64,000 nucleotides of DNA from Prorocentrum cordatum (Eukaryota; Sar; Dinophyceae; Prorocentrales; Prorocentraceae). The position numbers and the translations under genes are program-made. The stretch spans positions 176,001 through 240,000 of the forward strand of contig CAUYUJ010007247.1 in assembly GCA_963575745.1 (NCBI GenBank), in the 5' to 3' direction. Every line of letters begins with the position of its first letter. Position 1 is the first letter of the stretch. Under the pieces are notes generated by a model. It was not told the DNA's origin. It did not search any database and was given only the letters and a program-made list of their open reading frames with translations. Positions 28,562 to 39,643 of the stretch are shown here, piece by piece.

Positions 28562-29566
28562 GTGTCCGATCCACCTCTTGACTCAAGCCTGCCCGTTACG
28601 TCAATGCCGACGGCTCGCATTTGTTGGATGCCACCTGTCTCTCATTCGTTTCACCCCTGGCCTGCCGCTGCATTCCCGCGGCGGCCGCCTGTCGTGCAGG
28701 CAGAGCTCCGTCCCTGGCGCCTCTCCTGCCCAGCTTCCACCGCTCCCCGTCCTTGGGGCTTGGGCCGTGGGCTTCGCTGGCAGCGCTGCCTCGTGGACTG
28801 CTGCTGGGGCCGCGGTCCGCTTGTCCAATGCCGGCCTCCGGCCTGCTGTAGCTGTTCTCACCCCTGGGGCGCGTCTCCCGCGCCGCCGGGCGGCCCGCCG
28901 GGTCGCCCCCCCCCCCCCCCCCGCGGTGCCTGGCTTCGGCCCTCTCGCCAGGTGGCGGCTGTTCTCCCGCCGCCCCAGCCTCTGCCATGCCGCGCAACTC
29001 GCGGTTTTCCCCTGGCCTCGTCGCGTGGTGATGTCGACCCTCCACCGCTCCGTCCCGGCATCGTCTTGTCCAGCACTCGCTGGCTCGTGCGGTTGGTTCT
29101 CGGCCCCAACTTCTGCTTGCCCGTGGTGCCCTTCCGCTTGTCACCACTTTGTGTGTCAGCCCTGCGCGTGGTGCCCATTCGGGCACGTGTTGGGTCAACC
29201 TGGCACTCTTCTCGCACTGGTACGTGGAGACCCGCGCCACATTGGCCGCGTCGCGGCTATGCCGCTTCCCGCAATCGTGCGCACTGCCGCCTCGGGGTCT
29301 CTCGGCTTCCGCCACCCTGGGAGTTGCAGCCCGACAGTGCGCTCGCCTCCTGGCGTCAATTCCTTGGCGGACGGTCCTTTGGACCACCTTGGTACTCGAG
29401 CTCACGCCGACGTCCGGGGCCTCGCCTTTGCATTTCTCATTCCTACCTCGACTGGCGGTTCGTTGGCCGCAGCCACCCTGGTGCTATTGGCGTTGCGCTC
29501 GTGATGCCAGCAAGTGGCGTCATGGGCGTCATCTCGTGCAGTGCTGCTCGTAGGTCTGTAAGCTGA
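28562..29566 (+). other. Possible coding region with a Cys-rich cluster, unassigned
   Basis: Two overlapping long plus-strand frames (334 and 308 codons) run through C/T-rich sequence with a 17-base C run near 28,906-28,922. The second frame contains CPWCPSACHHFVCQPCAWC followed by PFGH (29,117-29,188), a spacing that could bind zinc. The remainder is Pro/Arg-rich and may be open only because the DNA is GC-rich. I do not recognise it and cannot say which frame, if any, is translated. Confidence 0.2.
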
Positions 29567-29599
29567 CGTATCTGCTGGAATCGCTGCTGTAGGCGCTCC

Positions 29600-31560
29600 G
29601 ATGCAGCGGTGCAAGTGGATGCTGCCCCTGGTGCGGCCGCCAGATTACCCACCTGTCAGCCTCTTTCGTAAGGGGCTTTTCTGCCACTCCATCTGGCGCC
29701 GCCTGGTCGTCGGACGTCCAACCCGTCGCCGTCGTGGAAACCTGTCCTTGGGGGCTGTGGAGGTGCGCCGCCACCAATAGCTAGACGCACAGGGGACATT
29801 TGTTTCGGTTGTAACACTATTCCTCTGGACGGGACGTCAAATGCCTCGACTTGCGCGGCGTCTTCGGCGATGCATCAGAGAGGTCAAGACATCCAGAGGA
29901 AGCGCGGCACAAACGAAACGGGAAATTTGACCAAATATCAACACTACTGGGGAGGAACCGGGTGGCGTGTGTTCCATCAGCGCCACAAGGGGTGGCAGTG
30001 GAGGACTGTGCGCGGTTACAATTATATGTCCTACCTTGAGCGGACCCAGACTGGCAAACAAGGTAAGGGAAACGCAAAGGGGAAAGTAATCCGCGTGCAG
30101 TTCGGATATGTTGTTGAGCGAAGCTGATCTCAGTGGGTGCCGAATGTTCAAGGAGCGTCCGGCTAAGCCGCACGTTGCCTTGCACATGATCAAACATTTG
30201 ATCATGAACTGGAGTGCGTCCTTGACCATGAACGGGACATGCAGCTCCGTGGCATGTTACCTGGTGTCTGCATGTTCTTGAAGATCAGGACAAGGTTATG
30301 AGCTGGCGCACTGTAATATTTGTGGGATGCGTCAATCTGCTTCGGCCCGCTTCAAGAACTCTGCCACGAGTAGAGGCCGTCCCGCCCCGCACCGACCTGC
30401 AACCAGGCACGGCCGAGTAGCCTCCAAGGACCAGCAACGGTACGCAATGACAACGGCGGCAAGCGGGAGGCGGCGAGGATGGAGTCAGATTAACTCAGAA
30501 GCGCCACCCGTTCCCTAGAAAGAAACAAAAACATGTTCCACGTCAGGACATGTTTTCTGAGAGCGCTTTTCGCTACCCCCCCCCTCCGCCGTGTCTTGAA
30601 AATTCAACGGTGGGCCCGCAGCCCGCAGCCAAGCATGCAAGGATCACAAAGACAATCCCGGAATCCCAGCCGCGCGAGGCGGCCCAAGATGGCGGCAAGC
30701 AGCCCGCAGTCGTACCGGGAGGACTGCGAAGCAAAGCATGAAGGCAAAGCTCCAAACATGCGACAAAAAATCAAAAGTTTGGCCCTAGCATCTGAATGTG
30801 TTTTGCTGATTCCTCTCCGTCCCCACACGATATTCCAAGATGTCTTCAAGACGGCGCCCAGACACCCCGACACGGCTCTTATATCTTCCATTCCGATAGA
30901 GAGGGGGGCTGGCGGAGAGGGCGAAACCCGTACGGATACATGTGATCAAAGGAGGATGACGATGGGGAGAGCGACGACGACGAATACGACGACGACCACC
31001 TGGAGAGGTAGTGGAGGAGGCAGACGCCGATGACGACGGCCAGAGGAGCAAAGACACATAATTATGAAGATCGGGAAGGGAAGCTTGACAGGGAAACAGA
31101 CCGTGGAGGAGGAGGGACAGACATCATAAAGCTGATTGCGACATCAGCCGTACTTACCAGAGCCTCTGAAATTCACAGCCCCATACCTTGTACTTCAGAT
31201 GCCCGTTCCGATGTCAGACTGCTTTAGGGTCTTGCACCTCTGGAGCCGATTCAGTCCACCAGCTGTTATCCGTATCTTGCCAGGCCCGTCCTGGGCACAA
31301 CATCGGTGTATATGCAATCCTGGCCAACCAAGCCATCGACCCCATGTTGATCAAGAACTCTTGAACCGAGATGGATCGATCCCTGCTGGTCCCCCGGCCC
31401 AAGCCCCCAGCCTGTGCTGATCTTCATGAGGCCCTGGATCTGAAGGAGGGGGGGGAACAGGTCCCCGGAGGCCGCAGGAGATAAGTCCTCAACGGAGGTC
31501 TCTGGAGCCCCCCGGAAATCTGCAAACGCTCAAGCACCACCGATGATACCGGAGAAAAGA
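29600..31560. other. No gene seen
   Basis: Short ORFs only, no recognisable domain, no repeat shared with the rest of the window. A moderately A/G-rich stretch lies at 30,900-31,100. Confidence 0.4.
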
Positions 31561-31576
31561 CCCTATCATAATCATT

Positions 31577-31862
31577 TTAGGGCTATAGGGCTATTGGGCT
31601 ATAGGCAAATAGAGCTATATGGCTATAGAGCTATAGGCCTATAGGGTTATATGGCTATATATGGCTATAAGGCTATAGAGCTATAGAGCTATAGGGCTAT
31701 ATAGTGCTATAGGGCTATACGGCTATACAACTATAAGGCTATAGGGCTGTAAAACTATAAGGCCATAGGCCTGTACGGCTATAGGGCTGTTGGGCTATAG
31801 GGCTACAGGGCTATTGAACTATGGGGCTGTAGGGCTATAAGATTATAAGGCTTTGAGGCTAT
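31577..31862. repeat. Degenerate GGCTATA minisatellite
   Basis: About 285 bases made of variants of an 8-10 base unit (ggctatag, gctataggg, agctatag), strongly AT-rich compared with its GC-rich surroundings. No ORF. Confidence 0.8.
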
Positions 31863-31866
31863 CAAA

Positions 31867-31958
31867 CACCTGGGCACCCGGATACCCGGGAAAATTCCCG
31901 ACGCACCCCAGGCACCTGGGCACCCGGGCACCTGGGAAAATTCCCGACGCACCTCACC
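31867..31958. repeat. 46-bp tandem duplication
   Basis: Two adjacent copies, 31,867-31,912 and 31,913-31,958, each with cacctgggcacccgg and gggaaaattcccgacgcacc. The core gggaaaattccc is a perfect palindrome. Confidence 0.8.
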
Positions 31959-33035
31959 TAACCTTATGAATCCGCTGGGACCCATACAGAGGCAAGCTCT
32001 GATTGGGGAAAACCGGACAAACGAACCTGGACCCTCGATCGAGGTTCGAGGAGGATGAGAACCCATACCTCCAGTGTTTGGTTGTTTCGGCTGGACCCTG
32101 GGGCTCTCGAGCCCCCCCCCGGGCCAAGTCAAATGTTTCGACGGTCCCAGGTCTGAAAACGGAACCCCAGGAAAGCAAAAATGACGAACATGTGGGTGCG
32201 TCGGCGCGTTGGGATCTGGAACCAACGGAGAGGAGTTGCGCCGAGCGGAGGGAAACTGCGCTACTGCGGCGGCGACGAAGCGAGCGCTGGCGCGCCCGCT
32301 CGTCCCCGCGGGGGCGAGCGACTCATACGGCGCTCAAGCCGAGGCGACGTCCACAGGCCTGAAGGAGGGGGGAGGGGAGGGGCGGAAGAGATGAGGAGTG
32401 GGGTGTTTGGATTCAAGTGTGTTCTTCCTGGCTGGCGCCCCAGGGGAGGGGCCTCGTCCCCACGTCTGAAATGGTCATGAAATCCTATTCACATGCGCTC
32501 CAGGAGAACTCTGGGGAGGCGGACTCCAACTTCGCAGGCGCAAGCTTGACGTCCAGGGGCCAGAGGGGGAAACGGACGGAGGGACGGTAAGGGGATGCGT
32601 CAACCGCAGACATCCGACAAGAATCATGACGCGAGTTTTCCTGTGTCGATCTGTGCCTCTGGACGCCTGGCGAACCTGAGATTGGTCGAGCGGTCCGGGG
32701 GAGTCGGGCGGCCCGGGGACCATGTCGGAGGCTAAGGAATATTCACACGGTGTGCTTGGGCCAGGTGCCACGACCAGAGAACGACGAGAGGAGAGGCAAC
32801 CTCAGAGATAGGAAAACGAGACGGGGGAGGCTCATTGTATGCTCGCTCGGTCACTCGTTGGACGCGATAGGCGCCCCTTTCTGGCATGCCGCCACTTTCC
32901 AATCTAGAGACGAACGTGTTACGGACCATCAGCGCAACGTTTGCGCGCGCAGATGTAAAGCGAAACGCTTGGAAGCTGGGCAACTTACGGATTTGTCTGC
33001 GCACTGCGCAGCAATCGTTGGGCGTGGTTCTGCCG
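31959..33035. other. No gene seen
   Basis: Only short ORFs without recognisable features lie between the minisatellites and the right end of element B. Confidence 0.4.
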
Positions 33036-33231
33036 GATATCCCCTCAAGCAGCACTGGTAAATTAAAAACAACTTGAGCCTAGCGAGGTGAAGCTCAATG
33101 GGAGGAAGTGGCGCTCAGACGATGATGATGAACGTGCATCCTTTTTGCCAAGGAGCCGTGCTGCTCCACTGGCGCCTGGCGCCTGGCGCGCCGGCGCCTG
33201 TCTTGGGCCACGCGTCGCGGGCCACGCCGCC
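33036..33231 (-). repeat. Split direct repeat B2 of element B
   Basis: 196 bases almost identical to 33,474-33,669 (offset 438). On the minus strand it ends gcttgaggggatatc, marking the right end of the element. Confidence 0.75.
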
Positions 33232-33473
33232 GAAGCGCCCGAGCGCCTCGGTGGCGCCGAAAAAATCCAGAACAGGGCGGGAAGGGGGCCTGTAGGCCCC
33301 CGGGGTGGGCCGGCTTGGCCTTTGAAAAGGCTTGAGCCGCCAAGCGGCGGAGAGAGGGGAAGAAGCGGGGAAATGGCAAGCAAGGGGGCAAGGGCATGAG
33401 CAAGGGGGCCGCAAGTGGAAGCCCGCGCCAGTTCTGGAAACGGGGAGATCCATCAGTTTTACCAAACATCCTA
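33232..33473 (-). repeat. A2 region of element B
   Basis: Lies between the two B repeats. On the minus strand it starts taggatgtttggtaaaactg and then tggatctcccc, which aligns by eye with the start of A1/A2 of element A (ttagttgtttgtcctaaacg, ttggacccc). Like A, it goes on to a pyrimidine-rich stretch and a small hairpin (gccgcttggcggc). No A1 partner is present because the 5' end is missing. Confidence 0.55.
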
Positions 33474-33669
33474 GATATCCCCTCAAGCAGCACTGGTAAA
33501 CTAAAAACAACTTGAGCCTAGTGAGGTGAAGCTCAAGGGGAGGAAGTGGCGCTCAGACGATGATGATGAACGTGCATCCTTTTTGCCAAGGAGCCGTGCT
33601 GCTCCTCTGGCGCCTGGCGCCTGGCGCGCCGGCGCCTGTCTCGGGCCACGCGTCGCGGGCCACGCCGCC
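33474..33669 (-). repeat. Split direct repeat B1 of element B
   Basis: First copy in element orientation, about 450 bases after the recombinase ORF and directly abutting the A2-like region, exactly as B1 abuts A2 in element A. Confidence 0.75.
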
Positions 33670-34124
33670 AACCTCCTTCTGTGAATGCGCCGCCACGCCG
33701 AGCTGGCCGTAGTGGGTCACGTAGCCGCCAGTCCTCTCGGCGTGGAACTCAACAGTCCTGGCATCCGCGGCGCGCTGCCACGTCTGCCCAGCAAGGTGGG
33801 TCAGCAGGCGCAGGGCGGCACGCCGCCGGCGCCCACGGTGGTTCTTCATGCGCCCTGTGCGGCAACCCTGGCTGGGCCAGCCGCCGGCGCCCCCTCGTAG
33901 CCGCCGCCGCCGCCGCCCCCCCTTGACGGCGCTGCCGGTTGCCAGGCCGGCGCGGCGCTCTTGCCCTCAGGCGCCAGCTGCTGCCGCTCCGCGCCCAGCT
34001 GCTCGCAAGCGCAAAACTGATCGCGAGCGCCAGGCTGAACTCGCCGCGCTGCCGCTCGCACGGCGGGTGCCAGCGGCGGACCTCCGCTGTCCGCTCGGCC
34101 GTTGGCCGGCGGCAGCCTCGCACC

Positions 34125-35429
34125 TCAGTCACGATGCGGCCTCGGTTCTCCTCCTCGGGGCCATTCTGGTGGCCCGCGGTGCCCTGATGGGGCCACCTCC
34201 CGCGTCACCTCATTGGCCCGGCGGAAGCCCTGGGTCTCGTGCACGTACCTCATGCCGTTGTAATGCGCCGGGCCCATCACTCCCGCGTCGCAGTACGTCT
34301 TCTGCGGCTGCTCGGGGAGCTTGGGCGCCTTGGGCGTCGGCTGCACCACGGCCCGCTGTGCTCCATGCCCCGGCACCTTCCCGCTTTTCTTGGCCATCCA
34401 GCAGCAGCAGCAGCAAAGCACCCCGATGCCCGCTGTGAACAGCACTGCGATCACGGCCGCCACCTTCAGCGCCGTCTCCACCGGGAAGACGATCGCCACC
34501 GTGCTCATCTGCGGCTCCCAGCGAAGTATGACCCCCTGGGTCTCGTCGTTGACCGCCGCCATCTCCTGGCTCTGTGTCTCCCCCGCTGCCGTTGCGAGCG
34601 CCGTTGCCATCGGCGCTGCGCACGGCAAGCTCGCCCGGGGGTTGCGGGCCCTGCGGTTGCTGCTGCGCCCGCTGGCTGCCCGCCCACTCCTTCGCTGCCA
34701 CCTGTGCCGCCAAACAGCTCCCAGCAGCGCCGCTGCTAGCAGCGTCCCCGCTGCCACTGCCCACGTCCTCAAGCTGACCGGGAGCACGAAGATCAGTAGG
34801 TTCTGGCTCTCCGCCGGGTCGACCTTGATCACGTAGCCGCCTGCCCCGCCGGCCGTGGAGGCGAGCGTCGTCGCGGCCAGCGCAGCCCCGGGCCATCGCG
34901 GGGTCGGGCCCTTGCCCGCGCGGCACTCGCTCTCGGCCGCGTGGGCCGGCGGCGCCGTGAGCTCGGACGTGTCTGTCGCCATGTCGGTCGAGATGCCGCG
35001 CATGGGCTCGTGGCTCTCCCACAGGTACCCATGGAAGCTGTCGGAGGCCCAGCGCCCGAAGCGCTTGACGCGCTGCAGGTCGTCCACGGCATGGTGCACC
35101 GCCGTTGCGCCTCCTATGCGGAGGCTGCGTGAGCCGATCTCCTCCTTCCTCAGCCCGGCGGCCAGCCCTGCTACTGTCAAGTAGTGATGCACCTCCTCGC
35201 GGCGGATGGGTGCACCGCTCGCCCAGCGGAAGAGTGGGAGCTCCTCCTCGCTGCCTCGCAGCCTCTGCGGGTAGAGCTGCTCCAGCTGGCGGATAGCGGC
35301 CACCGGGCACAGCGGCGTGCCCGTCTCGTACTGGTTCCTCACACACCCCACATTATATTGATCCGTCTTCGAAGAGGTGATGTGGCGCACCACCTCCACT
35401 GCGTGCGCAGGGCTGGTTGTTGCTGTCAC
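34125..35429 (-). pseudogene. Tyrosine recombinase of element B with a membrane-type C-terminal extension
   Basis: Continues the 878-codon frame after a +1 change near 35,420. Recombinase residues visible: SSKTDQYNVGCVRNQYETG, then GSRSLRIGGATA where element A has GSHSLRIGG (the H of H-x-x-R is Arg here), and RFGRWASDSFHGYLWES with the Tyr kept. The first catalytic Arg (LRASEYL) is in the upstream frame. After the recombinase the frame continues about 270 codons with two hydrophobic stretches (AVAAGTLLAAALLGAVW; AAVIAVLFTAGIGVLCCCCC) and a basic tail. Element A has no such extension. Loss of the His and the frameshift suggest an inactive enzyme. Confidence 0.65.
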
Positions 35430-37989
35430 GGCCCGTGATGTCCACGCCGCGCACGACGCGCTCCTGGCTCCACGTTTTTCCAGGCTGGATCAAGTACTCG
35501 GACGCCCTCAACATGAATAAGAAAGCCACAGCCACGGCGGCCCACAGGACCGCGGTGTCCGTTGCGGGGAGGTCGGTCTGGTCCTTCAGGAAGCCGTGGA
35601 GCCACAAGAGCATGCGCGGTGTCACAGGCCGCTTCCGCCAGCTCGGCCCTTGGCCCCTCTTGAGGCCGGCGGGCGTGGACCAGAGGCGGCCGCGGTGGAG
35701 TAGAGGGTCAGGATAGCCGACTACGAGGTGGGCAAAACGCACAGCAAACAACTTCTGTTTGATCGTACCTTCTGTGCGCTTCTGCACCTTGGCCAACACA
35801 ATGACGAATCCCAGCAACGCTTCCTCGTTGGCGTAGCGCTCCTCGCGGTCGCGCCCCTCGAGCCAAGGCGACTCGCCCTGGGCTGCCCTGAAGCCCTGCC
35901 ACTGTCGCCAGCCGGACTCATAGCCGGCGCGGGCCCCCTCAGACAGCCGCAGCATCAGCGCCTCGCGCTTCTGCTCCTCGATCCACCTGCCGTAGTCCTC
36001 CCCCCCCAGGGTCGGGTGGTCCGGCAAGGCGATGGCAGCCCGAGCTTGGCCCAGCGCGATCGGCTTGACTAGCCTCTGGGTCTCCACCTTCTTGCCCCTG
36101 TTGGGGCTCCGCTTCCGCCGCCTCTTGGGCTTGTCGACGAGTACATTCAGGTCCACCTCCTTGGCGTCAGGTGGGGGCTCGGGCCCCCGCGCGAGGTCCT
36201 CCTCGATCGCTCTGAAGCGGACGCCTTGGCTCTTGCGCCTCACTGTGTGAACATCGTCGCTCAGCACTCCCGCGTGTCGGTCGTCCTCCGCGGCCTCGGC
36301 CTTCACGCGGAGCTCGCCCTGCGCCCATGCCCTGAGCCACCTCCGGGTCGTCTCCCAGGCGGCGGACTCCGCGGGGTCGCGGCAGCCGCCTGCCCGCTGG
36401 GTGGTCTGCAACGTCGCGTCCGCGATGGCGCCCGGGACAGCTCTCGCCGTCTCTGGCGGCAAGGACCTCGCAGCTTCCCGGGCTTCCCGCATCAGTGTGT
36501 CCACGGTGTCGCCCTGGGTCCGCCTCGCCACCCAAGCCGCCTCGTCGCCCCCTTGCACGATCCAGACCTCCTCGGGCGACAGCGCTCGGACGCGCCCGTC
36601 GTGGCTCCCCGGGATGTGGACCAACGTCCCTCCCGGTCCGCCCGGGCCCTCTGTAGGCCAGCGAACCGCACCGATCGGGCCACCGATCGAGCAGGCCAGG
36701 TGCTTCGTGTCAGCGAGCTTGATGTGGCCGATGCCCTTGGGCAGCATGGCGTCGGAGCCGCTCCGGGCTGCTGGGTCCCACGTGACGTTCCCCTCGTCGT
36801 CGAGCCAGTGGTGGTCGCCTTCGCTGAGCGTGTCCTTCAGCGCGTGCTTCGCCCCGTGTGGACAGCGGCGCGCCGGCGGCATGCGCATGCTCGCCAGGCT
36901 AGCGCCTGCTGGTCCTCGGCCCGCCACGAGCAGGCTTCGGGCCCGGGCCGTCATGTCGCCGTAGTGGGTGCAGACGACCTCCAGGTCACACGTGCGATAT
37001 CCCATCCTGCGCAGCGCTTTGACGACGCGGGTCAGGTCGAGCTTGCCCGGGGCGTCGACCACGACGATCTGCGGCCTTACTCGGGCGACCGCGGACACCA
37101 GCTTCGCGACCTCGAAACCCTTCGGGTCCAGGGACAAGGTGCACATGATCCAGTCCACCTCCGTTGAGTTGCTCGTCGTCAGCTCCCCACCTAGCCGTTC
37201 CCAGGCGCGCCCGCAGGTGCCCAGCGGGCTCCCGAGCTCCAGCCCTCGGCACCCCTTGAGGGCCAGGTTGCGCGGCACCGCTGTGGGGGTCCTCAGCGCC
37301 CGATGACGGAGTGCAGACTCTGCAATGGGCCCTTCCTCCCCAGGCAGCCGCAAGAGATGCTCCTTCGCCTCCGCCAGCATCTTCCCCCACGCCTCGGGCG
37401 GTTCGATACGGGCCCACCCCTTGCGCAGGAGCTCGGAGTGGACCTTCTTGGCCTCCTCTCGCGACAGCCAGTCCGCGATGTCGTTGTGGTAGGTGCGGAT
37501 GCACAGTGCGGTGGTGCTGAACCCGTGGCAGGCCTCCAAACGCTGAATGAGGCGGACGAGGTGCCTCGCAAGCGGATGCTTGGGACGTCCCTTGGAAATC
37601 CACGACCGCACGTTCATGTTGTCAGTGACGTAGAAGACAAGCTCGCCCTGCCACTCGTCGCCCCTCGCTGCGGCCAAGGCCACGAACGCGAGCAGCTCGA
37701 CGATAGCTATGGCCCAGTCCTTCTCGGCCCCCGGGTGGCTCAGCACGTCCTCCAGCTGGCGGGGGAGCGGGGCGGCATCCACGGCCATGTAGCGTGGTGG
37801 CGCCGCCCTGCTGCCTGCCACTGCGCGCCCCCAGTCTATGCTGCCGATGGTCGTCGTGGTAGCATCTCCCCCCGTCCACCTCGTCCGGGCGGCGGCGCCT
37901 GGTAATGCTGGGCGCTCGCGCGGCCCCAAACAGGAGATGAAGCTTGCTTCGAAGGTGGCGCTCGCAGCAGCTCGAGGGTCTGATCCCAC
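35353..37989 (-). pseudogene. RNase H and late-motif methyltransferase-like module of element B
   Basis: 878 codons on the minus strand. RNase H: GGDATTTTIGSIDWG, ELLAFVALAA, FYVTDNMNVRSW, YHNDIADWLSREEAKKV. Then RPQIVVVDAP, VVKALRRMGY, VVCTHYGDMTARARSLLVAG, VRALSPEEVWIVQGG and AARSLPPETARAVPGAI, the same series as in element A ORF3. A basic linker and the first part of the recombinase up to LRASEYLIQPG follow before the frame is lost near 35,420. RT lies upstream in a different frame. Conservation of this module between two divergent elements suggests it matters. Confidence 0.7.
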
Positions 37990-38170
37990 TCGTCCCAGGC
38001 GAGGGCAACCTCCCCCGCGCTCCCCTTGGACTCCGCCCAGGCTGCTCCGAGCCCGCCGCCAAGGAGGCGGTCGATGACCGGCAGCTCAGGCTTGATTGCC
38101 GGCTGTGTGGCCACCCAGAACTGCGCGGGGCCCCTCAGCTCCCGGGCGACCTTGATGGGGACCCGGCGGT
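37836..38170 (-). pseudogene. RT thumb fragment of element B
   Basis: The minus strand reads HRRVPIKVARELRGPAQFW then PAIKPELPVIDRLLGGGLG and LAWDEWDQTLELLRA, aligning with the end of the element A RT (RRVPLKVAQELRGCAQFW; EELAWEEWD-like segment). This is the 5'-most part kept; upstream of about 38,170 the sequence is unrelated. Confidence 0.6.
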
Positions 38171-38364
38171 GTTAAAACCCGCCGCCTTCACTAATTTCAG
38201 CAGATCGCTGCGAATCGGTAATTTTTGTGGCGGAAAGCTATGATATGATGATGATGGGTGAGAAACGATAATGAGAGCTTCTGAAGGTCAAGAAACGATT
38301 TTGAAAGCTAGGAAATAGTGGCTGATTGTTGAAATCTGTCCTCTGTCCTCGTAGACCTACAACC
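38171..38364. other. No gene seen
   Basis: Unique sequence between the truncated end of element B and the first MITE copy. Confidence 0.4.
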
Positions 38365-38535
38365 AGAACCCAGAACGCATAGTAAGGGCGCGAGGTGAGG
38401 GCGCAAGACCCTTCGAGGCCGAAGTGGCGATTTTTTGGGCGGCGGGCGTGCAGCGACAACGGCACTGGACGGGACGCAGAGGCAAGGGCGCAAGGATACC
38501 CTGGATGAAGGCGCGCGTCCTTACTAGGCGCGTTG
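38365..38535 (+). mobile_element. MITE-like repeat, copy 1
   Basis: About 170 bases matching copies at 48,009-48,178 (inverted) and 49,497-49,669. Shared parts include gggcgcaagaccctt, gaggccgaagtg, gcaagggcgcaagg and aaggcgcgcgtccttactag, ending gcgcgttgact. The left terminal inverted repeat is weaker in this copy. No ORF, so a non-autonomous element. Confidence 0.65.
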
Positions 38536-39025
38536 ACTGTAATCGTCGTCGTCGGCGGCGGCGGAGGGGGGCGGCGGGGGGTGGGCGGTGGGCGGTGGGC
38601 GGCGGGCGCTCTTTCGCCGCGCCCGCCTCACCGCTCACCTCTCCCGTGGCCCGCTCACCGCTCCCCTCGCGGTGTTCGCGGTGGCCTCAGGAGGGGGGCG
38701 GGAAGTGGGGGGAGGCGAAGGGAGATGAGGAGGAGGAGGAGGAGGAGGAAGAGGAGGAAGCGGAAGGAGGAGGAGTGGGACGAGGAAGACGGAGAGGGAG
38801 GAAGTGAGGAAGAGGACGAGGAAGATGGGGAGGAGGAGAGGGAGGAAGTGCGGAACAGGAGGACGAGGCTCCTCCTCCTCCTCCTCCTCCTCCTTTATCC
38901 TCCTTCTCCTCCTCCCTCCTCCTCCTCCTCCTCTTCCTCCTTTATCCCCCCGTATCCTCTCCCCCTCTCCCCCCTCCTTCATCCGCATCCTCCTCTTCCC
39001 TTCCGCCTCCTGGGGAGGCGCGGAC

Positions 39026-39070
39026 CTGCCAGTCTCGTCGCACCACATCGCGATCGGCGATGCCCAGCCC
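39026..39070 (-). CDS. Candidate small exon of the charged gene (gene 2)
   Basis: Bounded by ctctgccag| before and |gtccgc after on the minus strand. One frame reads GWASPIAMWCDETG. Phase relative to the previous exon is not resolved, so this is a suggestion only. Confidence 0.3.
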
Positions 39071-39339
39071 CTGGCAGAGGGAAGGAGGAGGAGGAGGAGA
39101 AGGAGGAAGAGAAGGAGGAGGAGGAGCGAGGAGGAGGATGCGGAGGATGGGGAAGGGAGAGGAGGAGTTAGGATGATGAGGAGGGGTAGGAGGAAGGGAA
39201 GGAGGAGGAGAAAGAAGGAGAAGCAGGATAATGAAGGGGCGCGGGGGAGCACAAGAGAAGGTGGAGGGAAACAGGACAAGGAGGAGGAGGATGGAGGAAT
39301 CGGCGGAAGAGGCCGACTGGGGGGAGAGGAGAAGGCGAC

Positions 39340-39463
39340 GTTGGCGGAGGCGCCGCCTGCGGACGTCGTCCTCCGCGAACTTTTTCTTCTCCTTCCGCCA
39401 GCGACGCTGCCTCTGAAGCAGGTCGCTCTCGCTGTCGTCGCTGATCCACTGATCAGCCTGGAG
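39340..39463 (-). CDS. Exon of gene 2 (charged protein)
   Basis: Reads LQADQWISDDSESDLLQRQR and RWRKEKKKFAEDDVRRRRLR. The acceptor is gaaaaaag| and the donor |gtcgcc. Joins in phase 0 to the exon 39,643-39,524. The intron between them is about 60 bases and contains a TA repeat (39,474-39,492). Acidic then basic, probably coiled coil. Confidence 0.5.
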
Positions 39464-39523
39464 CTTTTTTCACATATATATATATATATATATTACAATG
39501 TGGTGAGGGGGAGGGCGAGGGGC

Positions 39524-39643
39524 CTGACGCTTCGACATGATCCTGCGCTGGACCAGCTCGTCTGCTTCCTCCCACCTGCTAAACCTCCTGAGACGTGCAG
39601 CCTCTCGCTCATCGCCCCACTTCTTGCACCAGGCGCCCCACTC
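39524..39643 (-). CDS. Exon of gene 2 (charged protein)
   Basis: Forty codons, EEWGAWCKKWGDEREAARLR-like followed by FSRWEEADELVQRRIMSKRQ. The acceptor is cccacgag| and the donor is |gcccct, a GC-type 5' splice site if correct. Trp-rich helical segments. Confidence 0.5.

Larger units (their letters stand above)
33036..38170 (-). mobile_element. Element B: 5'-truncated relative of element A
   Basis: Minus-strand copy of the same element type. From 38,170 down: end of RT, RNase H, late-motif methyltransferase-like module, tyrosine recombinase with a C-terminal extension, then B1 (33,669-33,474), A2 (33,473-33,232) and B2 (33,231-33,036). Protein sequence is clearly homologous to element A but divergent, so it belongs to another subfamily. 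At 38,170 homology stops in the RT thumb, at a position matching about 22,635 of element A; gag, the first methyltransferase module and most of the RT are missing. Frames change at about 37,950 and 35,420, so the copy is inactive. Confidence 0.75.
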
